DNA of 38,206 bases, taken from assembly GCA_019918135.1 (NCBI GenBank), contig WBZZ01003089.1:1-38206 (forward strand), read 5' to 3'. Under the pieces are notes generated by a model that was not told where the DNA came from, searched no databases, and was given only the letters and a program-made list of their open reading frames with translations. How positions within the stretch are numbered: the first letter of the stretch is position 1; each line of letters begins with the position of its first letter. This document shows positions 7,860-16,743 of the stretch, in pieces. Both the position numbers and the translations under genes were made by a program. Source of the DNA: Paulinella micropora (lineage: Eukaryota; Cercozoa; Imbricatea; Euglyphida; Paulinellidae).

Positions 7860-8129
7860 ATACCTTTTCAATTCATCTTTATTTTGGACCCAAGGTTGAC
7901 GAACTAACCATTCAATATATGGCTTATCAATCTTTGCGATGTCTTCTATTTTTTTGCCTTTGTATTTCCCGAAATGAAATGTGTCTTTGGGTTGAGCATT
8001 TCTCATTTCTTCAATCGCTTTTATTTCGTCGTGGATTACCTTTTGGACATCTTCCAACGAGAAGGATTTTTTTTCACCTTCAATGGAAAGTTTTTGGAAC
8101 TTCTCGCACAGTCTAGTGAGGGCGGACAT
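7851..8129 (-). CDS. Small ExoX C-terminal-like domain protein
   Basis: This encodes 92 residues on the minus strand. The first 45 are a charged helical region. Residues 51-80 hold FHFGKYKGKKIEDIAK followed by PYIEWLVRQ. This is the signature of the small domain found at the C-terminus of exodeoxyribonuclease X-like proteins and as a free-standing DUF3820-type protein. It probably binds nucleic acid. No DEDD exonuclease domain is present, so by itself it should not be a nuclease. It is transcribed away from the lipase gene and shares an upstream box with the polymerase-helicase gene, suggesting it belongs to the same (early or replication) expression class. The ATG at 8129 is confirmed by the reverse-strand CAT. 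Confidence 0.65.
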   Translation of the reverse strand: MSALTRLCEKFQKLSIEGEKKSFSLEDVQKVIHDEIKAIEEMRNAQPKDTFHFGKYKGKKIEDIAKIDKPYIEWLVRQPWVQNKDELKRYLP

Positions 8130-8159
8130 AGTAGGGTGTATATAGTAGGCAGGAAAAAA
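8130..8159 (-). promoter_or_regulatory. Early-type promoter candidate for the ExoX-C-like gene
   Basis: Read on the minus strand, TTTTTTTCCTGCCTACTATATACA precedes the ATG by 7 bases. The box CCTGC..TA.CTATATACA recurs before the polymerase-helicase gene (12187-12220, minus) and before none of the structural genes. Confidence 0.5.
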
Positions 8160-8181
8160 ATTAAATAATTAATAATATAGA
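8153..8181 (+). promoter_or_regulatory. Late-type promoter motif before the lipase gene
   Basis: An A/T-rich stretch ending TTAATAATATAGA abuts ATG 8182. It keeps the AATATAGA core. It is back to back with the early-type box of the divergent gene in a gap of only 52 bases. Confidence 0.55.
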
Positions 8182-8871
8182 ATGTCTGAGTGGATAATCT
8201 TTGTTAAGGCTTACTCTGCCAAACACAAAATAAGCTATGGTGAAGCATTGAAAAAAGCTGGTAAGGCATACAGAAAGCAGAAAGGAGGCAATGCGGAGTT
8301 GTCAGAGGATGTCTATTCGTCCTCGTCGGATAGAAAAGGTGCGGACGGATGGAAGCCAGTTGCCAGCAAAGAAAAATCAACTGTGTATGAGAAAGATGGT
8401 AAGGCTATTGTCGCATTTAGAGGTTTAGTAGATAAGCGGGACCTGCTAACCGATGTCGCATTGGTGAAGGGAGTATTAAAAAGAACTCCGAGATATAAGG
8501 AAGAACAGAAGTTGGTTGATGAGGTTATAAAAAAATATGGTAAGGATAATGTAGAGCTGACGGGTCATAGTCTTGGAGGAACGATTGCGAAAGATTTAAG
8601 CAGACAAACTGGTGTAAGAGCAACCACATACAATAAAGGTAGTAGCACGAAAGACCTAATTGAAGGAGTGATTGACAGAGTGGCGGTTAGGGTAAATCCA
8701 AAAGGTAAGCGGGCTAAGACCGCGGCAGCTATCACGAATTACCGAACAGCATTTGACCCCGTATCTTTAATGGGTGCTACGGCGATAAATACAAAGTTAG
8801 TGAAACCGACGAGGGGTGTTCATACGATTGCCAGCTTCAAAGGTAAAGGAGCCAAAAAAATTTACCTATAA
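8182..8871 (+). CDS. Class 3-type lipase/esterase
   Basis: This encodes 229 residues with an alpha/beta-hydrolase core. The nucleophile elbow is GHSLGG (128-133, Ser130). Likely partners are Asp192 in AFDPVSL and His214 in GVHTIASF, giving Ser-Asp-His in the right order and spacing for class 3 lipases. A strand AIVAFRGL at 75-82 would shape the oxyanion hole. The N-terminus (WIIFVKAYSAKHKISYGEALKKAGKAY, then KQKGG) is a short helical motif I recognise from many proteins of NCLDVs and PLVs, where it recurs on unrelated genes. No signal peptide or membrane segment is visible. Virion-associated lipases could help in membrane penetration or release; that role is inference. The C-terminal GKGAKK tail is basic. 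Confidence 0.8.
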   Translation: MSEWIIFVKAYSAKHKISYGEALKKAGKAYRKQKGGNAELSEDVYSSSSDRKGADGWKPVASKEKSTVYEKDGKAIVAFRGLVDKRDLLTDVALVKGVLKRTPRYKEEQKLVDEVIKKYGKDNVELTGHSLGGTIAKDLSRQTGVRATTYNKGSSTKDLIEGVIDRVAVRVNPKGKRAKTAAAITNYRTAFDPVSLMGATAINTKLVKPTRGVHTIASFKGKGAKKIYL

Positions 8872-8880
8872 GTTAAGTTT

Positions 8881-11800
8881 TCATAACTCATTTGATAATC
8901 CTATATCGTTCAAGCAAGTGGCACGACTTAAAGCAACATATAACAAATTCATTGACAGTAGGTCTAGATTTATCCACACTGGTGTTGTTCGGCCTTGTGA
9001 GCAGTGGATGGTGGATGAGAATGTAGGCTGGATGTCCGCATATGGTTTCTTGTCTGGTATCGTTTTTTTTCTATCAAACTTCTGCTCAATATCGTCAATC
9101 GTAATGAATATATGTTCTTTGGTATCCCTAGTGATAGTGTGAATATCACCGTTATGGACTTTTTTTGTATTACAACGAAACACAACCTGATGACCTGTTT
9201 TAAGTTGTTTATTTTGTAGCATTTTGTTATTGCTTTCATTAACATTGTTGTTAGAGTGGTGTAATATTAAAGGCGGGTTTTTGTCAGTCGGTTTAGGGTG
9301 TGGCTTAACTTGCTTATTGAGAGCATCTAATTCTTCAAGTGTTAGTATATTAGGTAGGCAGTCTTTTGCTTTATGTTGGCTAAGTTCATTACCACCTATT
9401 TTGTAATAGTCTTCTACCTTATTTAATATAGATTGTAGAACTAGGTCTTTGGCCTGTCTGTAATTTGTGTCAAGATTTATTTTTGTAAATAGCTTGAAAG
9501 TTTTTGACTTGTGGAATGGTTCGGATGTTGGGTCTGGGCAAGGAAGCTGAGCTAAGTGGCCAAACAGAATAATAGATACACAGCCGAATGGTCTGTTGAT
9601 TTTGGTATATTTTCTGAGCATATGGTCCAGACTTTCTAAATTCTTGGATGTAAGCATAGAAACTTCATCAATGGTTATTCGGTGATTAATGGCTTCTTCG
9701 CCAACTGGTATCGGTAGCGGTAGTCTATGACATAGCATTGTTAGTATTTTTTGGAGTGTATATTCAGAATTAATAACTTGGCGGGCATTGTGTGTCATAG
9801 CGGTTGATAAAGTCTTTTTGTCTTTGAAATGGGTGTTAGTGTATTTTGATGGCTGACCAGTTAGGTATTTAATCATTTCAGATTTACCCGTTCCAGCTTT
9901 GCCGTGAATGAGCAATAATTCTTGTTCTGGTAAAGGTTTGTATTCGTCTTTGGTGCTATAATCTGGAAGCTCTGTATCCTCAAAGGTGGAGAACTCTGGA
10001 TATTGTTTATGTGGTGTTTCTAAGAATTTCTGTAATGGTAGTGTGTCTTTGAAACCGCTATGTCGCTGGTATGTTATCAGTGGTTCGCCATTTACGTAGG
10101 AAACGAAGCAAGTCATATTCAATTGTGGGGCTATGAACTCGTCCTGTTCTTTAACCTCGGGACGAAATTCTTTTCCTGTCGTCATATATTCGCCTTCGTA
10201 TGCGATACTGTCTGTATTAGAATATAACAAAGTCCGCCCAGTATTTACAAGCTTTAACATTTGGTTATGGAGAACTATCTTTTGGTATGCTAGCACATAG
10301 CCAGTTAAATGAGACATTTGAAATATATTGTCTGTTTGGTTTGTGTCTTGATATGTGTAAATCATTCGCTCTGGTAGTAGGTCGTTGCCCATTTCGGCGT
10401 ACCTTTCTTTGTCGTATTTAACTCGTTTCAGGAACAATAACCTATACCCTTTTTCTTTCATCATAAAATGTATTCGCTCGTTGTATGTTTTTGAAATGGT
10501 AGAGACTTGCTGAGTTCGGTGTATGTTCTTGTTCAGAGAGCCTACCAGTAAGTTGGTTGCTTTGGCTAATGTGTCGTGTTCATAGCCAGGCTTATCAAAG
10601 TAGTAATCTTGCATATTTGTTATGTGTTCTGAGAAGGTTTTGAAGGGGTTGAAGTGGTCGTCTGCTACATATAACCTCTTAATAAATATCTTAACCCCTT
10701 GGTCAAACATATACAACAATGCGGGAATGGGTTGGCATTGGGTTCCTTTTGTGGTGTAGCCGTTAAAGAAGGTTGGCACGGTGAGGTGCTTTTGGTCGTA
10801 ATCAAAAACAGCATAACCGTGTAGAGGTTTGACCTTGTTGTAGTAGTCCTGTGTCATATTTTGGTTTATATTAATTATGTTGCGAGGAGCTGTTGGGTAT
10901 TCATTGAAGTAAGAAGACATTTCACCCATATTACCTAACGAAGCATTTGTATAAGCTTTTACCATATCAATCTGATGTATCATTTTGGGGCTTTTGGTGT
11001 GATGATTAAAGATATGATGAAACGGTATTTGACCAGATTTTATGTGTCGTAATATATTGGGTTCAGTAATTTGTGTATGGAACTTAGGTTTATGTTTTTC
11101 TATGAGACACTCTATAAATAACTGTTTGAAGTATGATGGCAATGACCAAGCGGGGGTATCCTTAGGAACGAATGATGCGTGTTTGAAGCGGTCTAAGCAT
11201 TTATAGTTTAGTTTGTTTTCTTTATCTACTATTCCAATAATGTTTCCAGAATGGTCCATCATTGAATAACACTCCTTATGTTGTAGGTCAAGTTTAGTTT
11301 GTATATTGTTGAGTTCTTCCTGTGATATCCATTTGTTCTCGTATTGGTTCGTAGATAGTTTCACATTGATGGCTTCGTGGTTAGTAGCATATTGGGGCCG
11401 TGGCTCTGGTATGTTTTCGTTAATATCGTATAATAGTTCAATTGACTTAATGTGTTGGATACAAATGTCTTTTTGTTTTCCTTGTATTAATGTTGCGTGA
11501 TAATCGCTACATCTGATTATTATCTGTTTTGGGTATTGTTTGGTAGATGCTCGCCACAGTATATTCATACCATCAAATACATAAATCCTACATCGGATAA
11601 AGTCTTCCATTTCTGTTAGGTCCTTTTCTGTCGCATATTTGATATCCTTGAAGCGGTCTATTATCACACTGTCTCGTTTTCGTTTTCTATTGTTTGGGTT
11701 TGGAAAGTCTTTCATAATACATTCTAGCACACAGTTTATTTCACCCTGTGCCATTGGTATAACAATATGATTTAGCGGATTAACTTGGTCAATTGTAATA

Positions 11801-12186
11801 ACTTTAAGGTCTTTGTCTTCTCTTTGTTCGTAAAACCTTGCTTGCCGTTCTACAAAGTTTCTAACCGCATTGATTGTTCGCTTCAATACATTAGCTTGGT
11901 ATATTCCTCTGACTGGTCCGTGATATCCTTCATAATCCAGATGGACGAGATAGCTTGTATTTGGGTTTAGCTCTTGGAGGCGAGCTTCCCACCCCTGGGC
12001 ATATTGTATAACGAGTGAATTATTTCTGCCGACTAGTTCGGGGTGGCCACCTGTTAATCTGTTTATAAGTCGCAGGGCGGTTGGAGTTGTAATGAGATAC
12101 CATCTTCTTTTGCCTCTTTGTCTGATGTAGTCTCCTCGTTGCTCAATATTGTAGAGCGGAAATAGTTCTGGTTGGTATTGGTCCAT
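8881..12186 (-). CDS. Divergent family-B DNA polymerase fused to a Pif1/RecD-like SF1 helicase
   Basis: A single 1101-residue ORF. Polymerase palm motifs are IDMVKAYTN (motif A, Asp407), LAKATNLLVGSLNKN (540-554, motif B-like, Lys542), and LLYSNTDSI (motif C, Asp659). In motif C the usual YxDTDS reads YSNTDS, so its first Asp is Asn while the Asp equivalent to the main metal ligand is kept. Helicase motifs follow: Walker A GKAGTGKS (762-769), Walker B ITIDEVSML (Asp840-Glu841), motif III FGHLAQLP (875-882), DTNYRQ (906-911), TIHCSQGRT (1059-1067) and YVALSRA (1083-1089). The N-terminal 250 residues hold an INCVLECI segment (Cys152) and SDYHATLI (His230), a possible separate cysteine/histidine fold. 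No clear 3'-5' exonuclease domain is seen. It probably replicates the viral DNA as a combined polymerase and helicase. An early-type box lies upstream. Confidence 0.8.
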   Translation of the reverse strand: MDQYQPELFPLYNIEQRGDYIRQRGKRRWYLITTPTALRLINRLTGGHPELVGRNNSLVIQYAQGWEARLQELNPNTSYLVHLDYEGYHGPVRGIYQANVLKRTINAVRNFVERQARFYEQREDKDLKVITIDQVNPLNHIVIPMAQGEINCVLECIMKDFPNPNNRKRKRDSVIIDRFKDIKYATEKDLTEMEDFIRCRIYVFDGMNILWRASTKQYPKQIIIRCSDYHATLIQGKQKDICIQHIKSIELLYDINENIPEPRPQYATNHEAINVKLSTNQYENKWISQEELNNIQTKLDLQHKECYSMMDHSGNIIGIVDKENKLNYKCLDRFKHASFVPKDTPAWSLPSYFKQLFIECLIEKHKPKFHTQITEPNILRHIKSGQIPFHHIFNHHTKSPKMIHQIDMVKAYTNASLGNMGEMSSYFNEYPTAPRNIININQNMTQDYYNKVKPLHGYAVFDYDQKHLTVPTFFNGYTTKGTQCQPIPALLYMFDQGVKIFIKRLYVADDHFNPFKTFSEHITNMQDYYFDKPGYEHDTLAKATNLLVGSLNKNIHRTQQVSTISKTYNERIHFMMKEKGYRLLFLKRVKYDKERYAEMGNDLLPERMIYTYQDTNQTDNIFQMSHLTGYVLAYQKIVLHNQMLKLVNTGRTLLYSNTDSIAYEGEYMTTGKEFRPEVKEQDEFIAPQLNMTCFVSYVNGEPLITYQRHSGFKDTLPLQKFLETPHKQYPEFSTFEDTELPDYSTKDEYKPLPEQELLLIHGKAGTGKSEMIKYLTGQPSKYTNTHFKDKKTLSTAMTHNARQVINSEYTLQKILTMLCHRLPLPIPVGEEAINHRITIDEVSMLTSKNLESLDHMLRKYTKINRPFGCVSIILFGHLAQLPCPDPTSEPFHKSKTFKLFTKINLDTNYRQAKDLVLQSILNKVEDYYKIGGNELSQHKAKDCLPNILTLEELDALNKQVKPHPKPTDKNPPLILHHSNNNVNESNNKMLQNKQLKTGHQVVFRCNTKKVHNGDIHTITRDTKEHIFITIDDIEQKFDRKKTIPDKKPYADIQPTFSSTIHCSQGRTTPVWINLDLLSMNLLYVALSRATCLNDIGLSNEL

Positions 12187-12220
12187 TGTATATAGATAGC
12201 AGGATAAATTTTTTGAAAAA
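12187..12220 (-). promoter_or_regulatory. Early-type promoter candidate for the polymerase-helicase
   Basis: On the minus strand, TTTATCCTGCTATCTATATACA abuts the ATG. It shares CCTGC, TA and CTATATACA with the box before the ExoX-C-like gene. Confidence 0.5.
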
Positions 12221-12297
12221 TAATTATTTAATGCTTTACATATATTATATGGATATGTTTAGATGTAAAATACTTTACCGATAAAAAAAATTGTTGA

Positions 12298-12501
12298 TTA
12301 ATTTGACTTGCTCAGTCGCTCTTCTAACTCCTGTATCTTCTTTTTGTATTCTTCTATATCTTGTGTGTATTGTATTAACTTCTGTGCTTTGGTTCGCCGT
12401 TCTTCGTTTAGGCGGTCTTTATTGCGGTAATAGTATGCGAGAGCTTTCTCATTATTCCTTTTTCTCCTTTCGTCTCCTTCGTATATCCTTGGTCGTGGCA
12501 T
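12298..12501 (-). CDS. Small basic coiled-coil protein
   Basis: This encodes 67 residues. The first half is strongly basic (PRPRIYEGDERRKRNNEKAL, YYRNKDRLNEERR). The second half is an amphipathic helix with hydrophobic residues at heptad-like spacing (IQYTQDIEEYKKKIQELEERL). A basic region followed by a coiled coil resembles a minimal bZIP-type DNA-binding dimer, but the classical Asn...Arg contact pattern is not clear. Its ATG is preceded on the minus strand by TATATATAAG, a plausible TATA element. It lies between the polymerase-helicase and the zinc-finger gene in the same orientation, which suits a regulator or replication helper. The function is not established. Confidence 0.55.
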   Translation of the reverse strand: MPRPRIYEGDERRKRNNEKALAYYYRNKDRLNEERRTKAQKLIQYTQDIEEYKKKIQELEERLSKSN

Positions 12502-12540
12502 CTTATATATATGTAATATTATTTTTATAAATGTAAAATA

Positions 12541-13110
12541 TTAATTCTTTTCGCGACAAAACAATTTCATATATAGTTCAGGCCCCCAACTTTCTATCAC
12601 TTCCATACTGAATTCTTTTACTAACGACTTCGCATAATTCTTTCGTGTAATCCTACCACACAACTCTTCGTGTTTTGTGAAAGTTATGTTATCAATTATT
12701 ACCTTAGAGCAATATTGACATTCTTTTGGTTGTAATGTTTCAGGAATTGGTGGCGCTATTGGTATAGGATGCTTTCGCCTTGTGTGTATATTTAGACAGT
12801 CTCGCCTCATTTCTTTATCACATTGTGGGCATTTAATTTTTCTAGCTTTTTCTGCTTGTCGTTTTCTATCATATTCTTTTTTATATGTTTTTTGTTCAGG
12901 TGTTAATATTTGTTTGTGTGTTTTAGCATATTCATTCTGGTATTTTTTACAGCATTCCTTACAGCAGTTTCTATTAGCATATGAATTTTCGGGGGTTCTT
13001 ACAACCTTACAATTTCTACATACCTTTAAGCATTCATCACACATTATATATGTATGTCCTCGTAATGATATCCGTCGGTATCCTTTCTTGTCGCAATATT
13101 CGCAGTTCAT
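12541..13110 (-). CDS. Zinc-finger protein, probable viral transcription regulator
   Basis: This encodes 189 residues with many zinc-ligand pairs. An N-terminal cluster comprises C3/C6, C24/C27, C31/C34, C49/C50 and C53/C54, possibly two or three treble-clef or RING-like sites. A basic linker (about 55-92) follows. Next comes a C2H2 finger, CPQCDKEMRRDCLNIHTRRKH (C94, C97, H109, H114). A second finger-like motif is CQYCSKVI...HEELC (C131, C134, H147, C151). C2H2 and CCHC-type fingers of this kind bind DNA or RNA. The last 35 residues are helical. It is the first gene at the right end of the viral block, read leftward, and its upstream region lacks the late-type motif, so early expression is plausible. 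I cannot name a specific family. Confidence 0.65.
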   Translation of the reverse strand: MNCEYCDKKGYRRISLRGHTYIMCDECLKVCRNCKVVRTPENSYANRNCCKECCKKYQNEYAKTHKQILTPEQKTYKKEYDRKRQAEKARKIKCPQCDKEMRRDCLNIHTRRKHPIPIAPPIPETLQPKECQYCSKVIIDNITFTKHEELCGRITRKNYAKSLVKEFSMEVIESWGPELYMKLFCREKN

Positions 13111-13479
13111 TTTTTATAAATAATGATGTGTAATGTTTAGATAATAATTCATTTATGGTTGGACCAAACGGCACAAAAAGAAAAAGGTAATGTTTGATTT
13201 ATGAGTATTTTGTCGTCTGTGGTGGGCTTTTGAAATTAGATAGGTAAATGGGTATTGTCAGCCGAACTTCAATGGGCAATTTTCCTTCGGGGAGCCGATT
13301 TGCCTTGGGCAACTTGACCACACAACTTTATTTGGCAGTATGTAAAAAAACGGGGGATTTATGTTGTTATCGCCCTTATATGAACGAATATGGCAAAAAT
13401 GGCCTGCGATAGGGAAATTCAAAACGGAAGGGGGGGGTGGGGCCATAGAAACACCCCCCCTTTCCTCCCTGTTTTTTTT
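13111..13479. other. Right flank of the viral block and junction zone
   Basis: No convincing gene lies here. AT-rich, virus-like sequence continues to about 13,190. A mixed-composition stretch with C-runs and G-runs (about 13,425-13,465) follows and leads into the inverted-repeat arm that starts sharply at 13,480. The viral right terminus should be inside this stretch. I found no terminal inverted repeat partner, because the other viral end is outside the window. A 78-residue minus-strand frame at 13,258-13,491 looks like chance. Confidence 0.5.
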
Positions 13480-13972
13480 CAGTTTGTACATCCCAACTCC
13501 CCGAGAAGCATCATGGACAAATATAGATCAAACGTTGCATGTCTTATTGTTGTTTCTTTTCTGTGTATTTACGGTTTGGGCACGAGGGGTCGGTGTATGT
13601 ACACGAGAGCACCGGGCGCGCGCTTTTGTGTGTGTGCGTGTGTTTGTGTTTGTGTTTGTGTATGTTTGTATGTATGTATTATGTGTGTTGGTGTGTATGT
13701 GTGTCTGTGTGCGTGAGCGTGAGTGTGTGCGTGTGTGTGATGGTGTGTTTCCTCGTGTTTGTCTTTGTGTGTATGTACATATGTATGTATTATGTGTGTT
13801 GGTGTGTATGTGTCTGTGTGCGTGAGCGTGAGTGTGTGCGTGTGTGTGATGGTGTTTCCTCGTGTTTGTCTTTGTGTGTATGTATGTATGTATGTATTAT
13901 GTATGTGTTTGGTGTGTTTGTGTTTATGTATTTGAATGTATGTTCGTGTTATGTGCCTGTTTATGTGTGTAG

Positions 13973-14003
<31 letters not shown>

Positions 14004-14176
14004 GGTGGGTGGGTGGGTGTGGGCGTGCGTTGGTGTGTTGGTGTTTGTATAAACGCTCCAAGTAGTTTACATTTTCCTTTGGTAGGTTGCAAGGTGCCAG
14101 ACCAGTGCCCACCAGGGATCCCAGCAACCCCAACGATCATTCGTTTGGCTCCGTGTTTTCGGTCACGGGGGATGAG

Positions 14177-14214
<38 letters not shown>

Positions 14215-15152
14215 AACAGCTGCGGAGACTGTGTGTGCATGTGTGTGTTGTGTTGGTATTTGTTTGCATGTGTAAGTATGTACTATATGTGTGTCAGTCT
14301 GTGTGTGTGTGTGACTTGTGTGTGTGTGTGTGTGAGTGTGTGTGTGTGTGTGTGTGTGGGCATGTGTGTGTTGTGTTGTGTTGGTATTTGTGTGCATGTG
14401 TACGTATGTACTATTATGTGTCTCAGTCTGTGTGTATGTGTATACCTATGTAAATATGGAGCTTTAATAACATATTTTACTATTGCGAAGTGAAATATAT
14501 ACGTTTGAGAAATCAAAAGCGAAATTAGAAGCACAGGAGAGAGAGCCATACTCAAGACACTAACGCTATTTCCTCTTTCAAAACACTGCTAAACACATAT
14601 CTGCTCACAACTAATGTACGTTCATATTTACACCATATTCAATATAAATAGGTCCGATCTCATATTCTACGTACTGTGTACATCTGATTTCTCATTACAA
14701 GTTTCTGAATTTCTGATTTCTTATATTTCACCGCAACTTTGTCAGACTTGTTTACTTAGAACAACCTTGATTGCTCTAGGCAAGAACAACTAAAACAAAA
14801 TACTTCTCTATTAGTATTAAACTTGTAATGAGAAATCAGAAGATCCACATGTAGACAAGATTATAAGAAGCAGGTTTTTTGCTTCCTGAGGGAAGAAATT
14901 TTCCCCGCCCGCCAGCGAGGCCAGCCAGGCCAGCCACCAGGTCTGACCTCGTGCGAAACTACTTGGAGCGTTAATACAAACACCAACACACCAACACACG
15001 CCCACGCACACACACACACACATAGGTACATAATACGTGCATACAAATACTTAATAAACACAAACACACGAACACACATAATACATATACACACACACAC
15101 AAAGACAAACACAAAGAAAGATAACAAACGCACATGCACACACTCACGCACG
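13480..15152 (+). repeat. Left arm of a large imperfect inverted repeat
   Basis: Starting at CAGTTTGTACATCCC, this arm reappears inverted at 15,530-18,133. It contains, in order, a unique 120-base block, long (GT)n/(GTAT)n-type microsatellite, a unique block (about 14,060-14,170), (GA)n, more (GT)n, and a unique core of about 540 bases (14,450-14,990). Both unique blocks are near-identical in the other arm. Cysteine/valine-rich reading frames inside it are translations of (TG)n and are not genes. Confidence 0.85.
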
Positions 15153-15318
15153 TGTCTGTGTGTGCGTGAGTGTGTGTTTGTGTTTGTGTGTATGTATGTA
15201 TGTACATAGATATGTCATATGCATGTATGTGTTCATACATGTATGTCATGTATGTCATGTATGTACATATGTATGTCGTTTGTGTGTATATGTCTGTGTG
15301 GGGGCGAGGGTGTGCGTC

Positions 15319-15352
<34 letters not shown>

Positions 15353-15529
15353 TTGATCTTTGTGTGTGTGTGTGTGTGTGTATGTAAGCATGTATGTATG
15401 CATGTATGTATGTGTACGTCTATGTGTGTGTGTGTGTGTGTGTGTGCGGGCGCGAGTGTGTGCATGTATGTATTATGTTTGTATGCATGTATTCTGTGTG
15501 TATGTTTGTATGTGTGTGAGTCTGTGTGT
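15153..15529. repeat. Spacer of the inverted repeat, microsatellite
   Basis: This holds (GT)n, (GTAT)n and CATGTATGT-type simple repeats, including a run of CATGTATGTCATGTATGT units near 15,236-15,262. No gene is seen. The symmetry centre of the two arms falls near 15,341. Confidence 0.7.
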
Positions 15530-16325
15530 GAGCGTGAGTGTGTGCATGTGCGTTTGTTAATATCTTTCTTTGTGTTTGTCTTTGTGTGTGTGTGTATATG
15601 TATTATGTGTGTTCGTGTGTTTGTGTTTATTAAGTATTTGTATGCACGTATTATGTACCTATGTGTGTGTGTGTGTGCGTGGGCGTGTGTTGGTGTGTTG
15701 GTGTTTGTATTAACGCTCCAAGTAGTTTCGCACGAGGTCAGACCTGGTGGCTGGCCTGGCTGGCCTCGCTGGCGGGCGGGGAAAATTTCTTCCCTCAGGA
15801 AGCAAAAAACCTGCTTCTTATAATCTTGTCTACATGTGGATCTTCTGATTTCTCATTACAAGTTTAATACTAATAGAGAAGTATTTTGTTTTAGTTGTTC
15901 TTGCCTAGAGCAATCAAGGTTGTTCTAAGTAAACAAGTCTGACAAAGTTGCGGTGAAATATAAGAAATCAGAAATTCAGAAACTTGTAATGAGAAATCAG
16001 ATGTACATAGTACGTAGAATATGAGATCGGACCTATTTATATTGAATATGGTGTAAATATGAACGTACATTAGTTGTGAGCAGATATGTGTTTAGCAGTG
16101 TTTTGAAAGAGGAAATAGCGTTAGTGTCTTGAGTATGGCTCTCTCTCCTGTGCTTCTAATTTCGCTTTTGATTTCTCAAACGTATATATTTCACTTCGCA
16201 ATAGTAAAATATGTTATTAAAGCTCCATATTTACATAGGTATACACATACACACAGACTGAGACACATAATAGTACATACGTACACATGCACACAAATAC
16301 CAACACAACACAACACACACATGCC

Positions 16326-16358
<33 letters not shown>

Positions 16359-16491
16359 ACACACACTCACACACACACACACACACACAAGTCACACACA
16401 CACACAGACTGACACACATATAGTACATACTTACACATGCAAACAAATACCAACACAACACACACATGCCCACACAGTCTCCGCAGCTGTT

Positions 16492-16543
<52 letters not shown>

Positions 16544-16712
16544 CTCATCCCCCGTGACCGAAAACACGGAGCCAAACGAATGATCGTTGGGGTTGCTGGG
16601 ATCCCTGGTGGGCACTGGTCTGGCACCTTGCAACCTACCAAAGGAAAATGTAAACTACTTGGAGCGTTAATACAAACACCAACACACCAACGCACGCCCA
16701 CACCCACCCACC

Positions 16713-16743
<31 letters not shown>

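Noticed and set aside
8881..12186. Family A (TV-Pol type) polymerase instead of family B
   Set aside because: The YSNTDS motif and the IDMVKAYTN motif fit family B better, and no family A O-helix pattern (RrxxKxxxFGxxYG) was found. The divergence leaves some doubt.
13258..13491. 77-codon minus-strand frame at the viral flank
   Set aside because: It crosses the G/C-run and the repeat boundary at 13,480 and has no viral upstream motif.
13539..14493. Long cysteine/valine-rich frames (up to 304 codons) in the inverted-repeat arms
   Set aside because: They translate (TG)n and (TATG)n microsatellites, occur in several frames and on both strands, and show no protein features.
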